Source: an uncultured Ruminococcus sp. (GTDB lineage Bacteria > Bacillota > Clostridia > Oscillospirales > Ruminococcaceae). From it: a DNA stretch of 15,052 nucleotides. The DNA lies in assembly GCA_947177375.1 (NCBI GenBank), contig CAMWUF010000005.1:1-15052 (forward strand), read 5' to 3'. The notes under the pieces were generated by a model. The model had not been told where the DNA came from, did no database searches, and saw only the letters and a list, made by a program, of their open reading frames with translations. Below, in pieces: positions 14,282-15,052 of the stretch; positions within the stretch are counted from its first letter, which is position 1, and each line of letters begins with the position of its first letter. Both the position numbers and the translations under genes were made by a program.

Positions 14282-14527
14282 TCTAAGCATATGTTTTTTT
14301 CATCAGATGATAAATTTACATTGAGTGACTATATTTTTAGTAATGTCATTGCGAAAATTTATGATTTTATTGAAAAAACATGTGGAGCTGATAAAATTAT
14401 TTTATATTCTATTCCACAAGCGGAAAATTTTTATATTAAAAATGGATTTTTCAGATTTCAGAATTTTATGTTACAATCCGAATTAATGTTTTTGGATTGC
14501 TGTATTCCTATGTACATGGATTTGTAA
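14282..14527 (+). pseudogene. 3' end of a GNAT-type acetyltransferase gene
   Basis: About 80 codons in frame, with DKIILYSIPQAENFYIKNGF near the middle and CCIPMYMDL at the end. The NFY-KNGF pattern is typical of the last strand and helix of GNAT N-acetyltransferases. The acetyl-CoA loop and everything before it are missing. The fragment starts right at the right end of the IS5-like element, so insertion followed by deletion removed the 5' part. An ATG at 14270, overlapping the transposase stop, could start an 85-aa peptide, but it would lack the active fold. Confidence 0.5.
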
Positions 14528-14537
14528 AGAATCATAA

Positions 14538-14577
14538 AAAATACCACCCAGTACTTATGATACTGGATGGTATTTTT
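14538..14577. terminator. Terminator after the acetyltransferase fragment
   Basis: AAAATACCACCCAGTA (14538-14553) and TACTGGATGGTATTTT (14561-14576) pair at 15 of 16 positions around a 7-nt loop. Five T follow the GC part on the right and five A precede it on the left, so it may act in both directions. Confidence 0.75.
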
Positions 14578-14896
14578 ATATACCTCTAATTTTGATTTAA
14601 AAGCCATTTTTAGGCTTGTTAAAAAGTAGGGGTATAGTTTTACAATTTTTTTAGTAAAACGCCGTGTGTGGCTTGCTAGTAGCTTAAAAAGCGATTGGTG
14701 GTAAGCAGGAGGGACGGTTGGAAAAATTTCTTTTCTTCTTTCTCTTTTTTTCTTTTTTTTCATTTCTATCCGATATAGCCCTTACGTTTTTGTATTCTTA
14801 ATTTAGTGTAGTAAACAAAGAAATTACTTTGTCTTAATCCAAAAAAAACTATCCACTGTATCTTTCTAACCTCAAAGTCGAAGAGTGTCCGCTGAG
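14578..14896. other. Gene-free stretch
   Basis: No frame here has an SD with a protein-like sequence. It holds a C/T-rich tract at about 14726-14768, GC-richer patches near 14660-14720, and otherwise AT-rich DNA leading up to the oriT-like tract. Confidence 0.5.
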
Positions 14897-14937
14897 AAGG
14901 GGGGTTTGGGGGGAACCCCCCCAACACACACACACAG
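14897..14937. other. oriT-like G/C hairpin with CA repeat
   Basis: Six G (14899-14904), TTT, six G (14908-14913), AA, seven C (14916-14922), then AACACACACACACACA. GGGGGGTT (14899-14906) can pair with AACCCCCC (14914-14921). The order G-run, TTT, G-run, C-run, AAC resembles the transfer-origin region of many Firmicutes mobilisable elements with MOB-P relaxases. No relaxase gene is in the window, so this is suggestive only. Confidence 0.42.
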
Positions 14938-14942
14938 GATTA

Positions 14943-14997
14943 TTTTTTTTTTTTTTTTTTTTTTTTTTGGGGTTTTTTTTGTTTTGTTTTTTTTTTT
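14943..14997. repeat. Long T tract
   Basis: 26 T in a row (14943-14968), then GGGG, T8, G, T4, G and T11. Such a run is rare in bacterial genomes and close to the window end; it may be an assembly or sequencing artefact. Confidence 0.9.
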
Positions 14998-15027
14998 AAC
15001 ATAATATTTTTATTGAATAAAAAATAA

Positions 15028-15048
15028 GGTGTTATTTAAAAAAACACC
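15028..15048. repeat. Small hairpin at the window end
   Basis: GGTGTT (15028-15033) and AACACC (15043-15048) with a 9-nt AT-only loop. The sequence is cut off 4 bases later, so its role cannot be judged. Confidence 0.4.
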
Positions 15049-15052
15049 AGCC

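Noticed and set aside
10184..14642. 13-bp direct repeat GGGTATAGTTTTA at 10184-10196 and 14630-14642 as element borders
   Set aside because: A match of this length is expected by chance in 15 kb of AT-rich DNA, and no matching flanking features support borders.
14458..14763. 101-aa minus-strand frame across the terminator at 14538
   Set aside because: It passes through a terminator hairpin and a C/T-rich tract, starts with a Lys/Arg run from low-complexity DNA, and has no SD.
1..15052. CRISPR array, tRNA or rRNA genes
   Set aside because: No regularly spaced direct repeats, no cloverleaf-like sequence with TTCRA and CCA, and no rRNA-like stretch were seen.

Overview
The window is AT-rich, with strong Shine-Dalgarno sites (AGGAGG type) and near-consensus sigma-A promoters, almost all with 17-bp spacers. 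This points to a low-GC Gram-positive bacterium, most likely a gut clostridium (Ruminococcus- or Lachnospiraceae-like); the genus cannot be fixed from sequence alone. The mix of a plasmid/ICE-type replication gene, an oriT-like G/C tract, recombinase fragments and decayed insertion sequences marks it as accessory DNA: an integrated mobilisable element, or a plasmid with genomic-island cargo.

Layout. (1) 1-2950, read leftwards: a 63-aa small protein, a long regulated leader, a 788-aa replication protein (GIY-YIG-like, TOPRIM and RecA-like ATPase domains) and its terminator. The leader appears to hold an antisense-RNA/attenuator switch. (2) 3221-4782, read rightwards: an operon of a TetR-type regulator and a CPBP-family membrane protease, with a clear operator at the promoter. 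(3) 4783-5200: a serine-recombinase fragment, palindromes and a bidirectional terminator. (4) 5203-10181: response regulator, soluble histidine kinase, then an ABC ATPase and an FtsX-type permease behind a second promoter marked by a 12-bp inverted repeat. (5) 10182-10680: remnants. (6) 10681-12358: a lipoprotein esterase whose signal peptide is separated from its body by an apparent one-base frameshift. (7) 12344-14577: remnants of a leftward unit, an IS5-like element split by an IS630-like element (both decayed), and the 3' end of an acetyltransferase gene. (8) 14578-15052: no genes, an oriT-like G/C hairpin, then a 26-base T run and other low-complexity sequence.

How the parts work together. 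Replication-protein output seems to be set by a short antisense RNA made from the opposite strand of its leader. The leader has four segments that can form either an antiterminator or an intrinsic terminator, the logic known from pT181 and pIP501 plasmids. The two-component system and ABC transporter look like a detoxification/peptide-sensing module in which the transporter may do the sensing, because the kinase has no membrane domain. The TetR-CPBP pair looks like a self-regulated unit. The most interesting item is the antisense/attenuator leader; the second is the possible second translation start inside the replication gene that would make a form without the nuclease-like domain.
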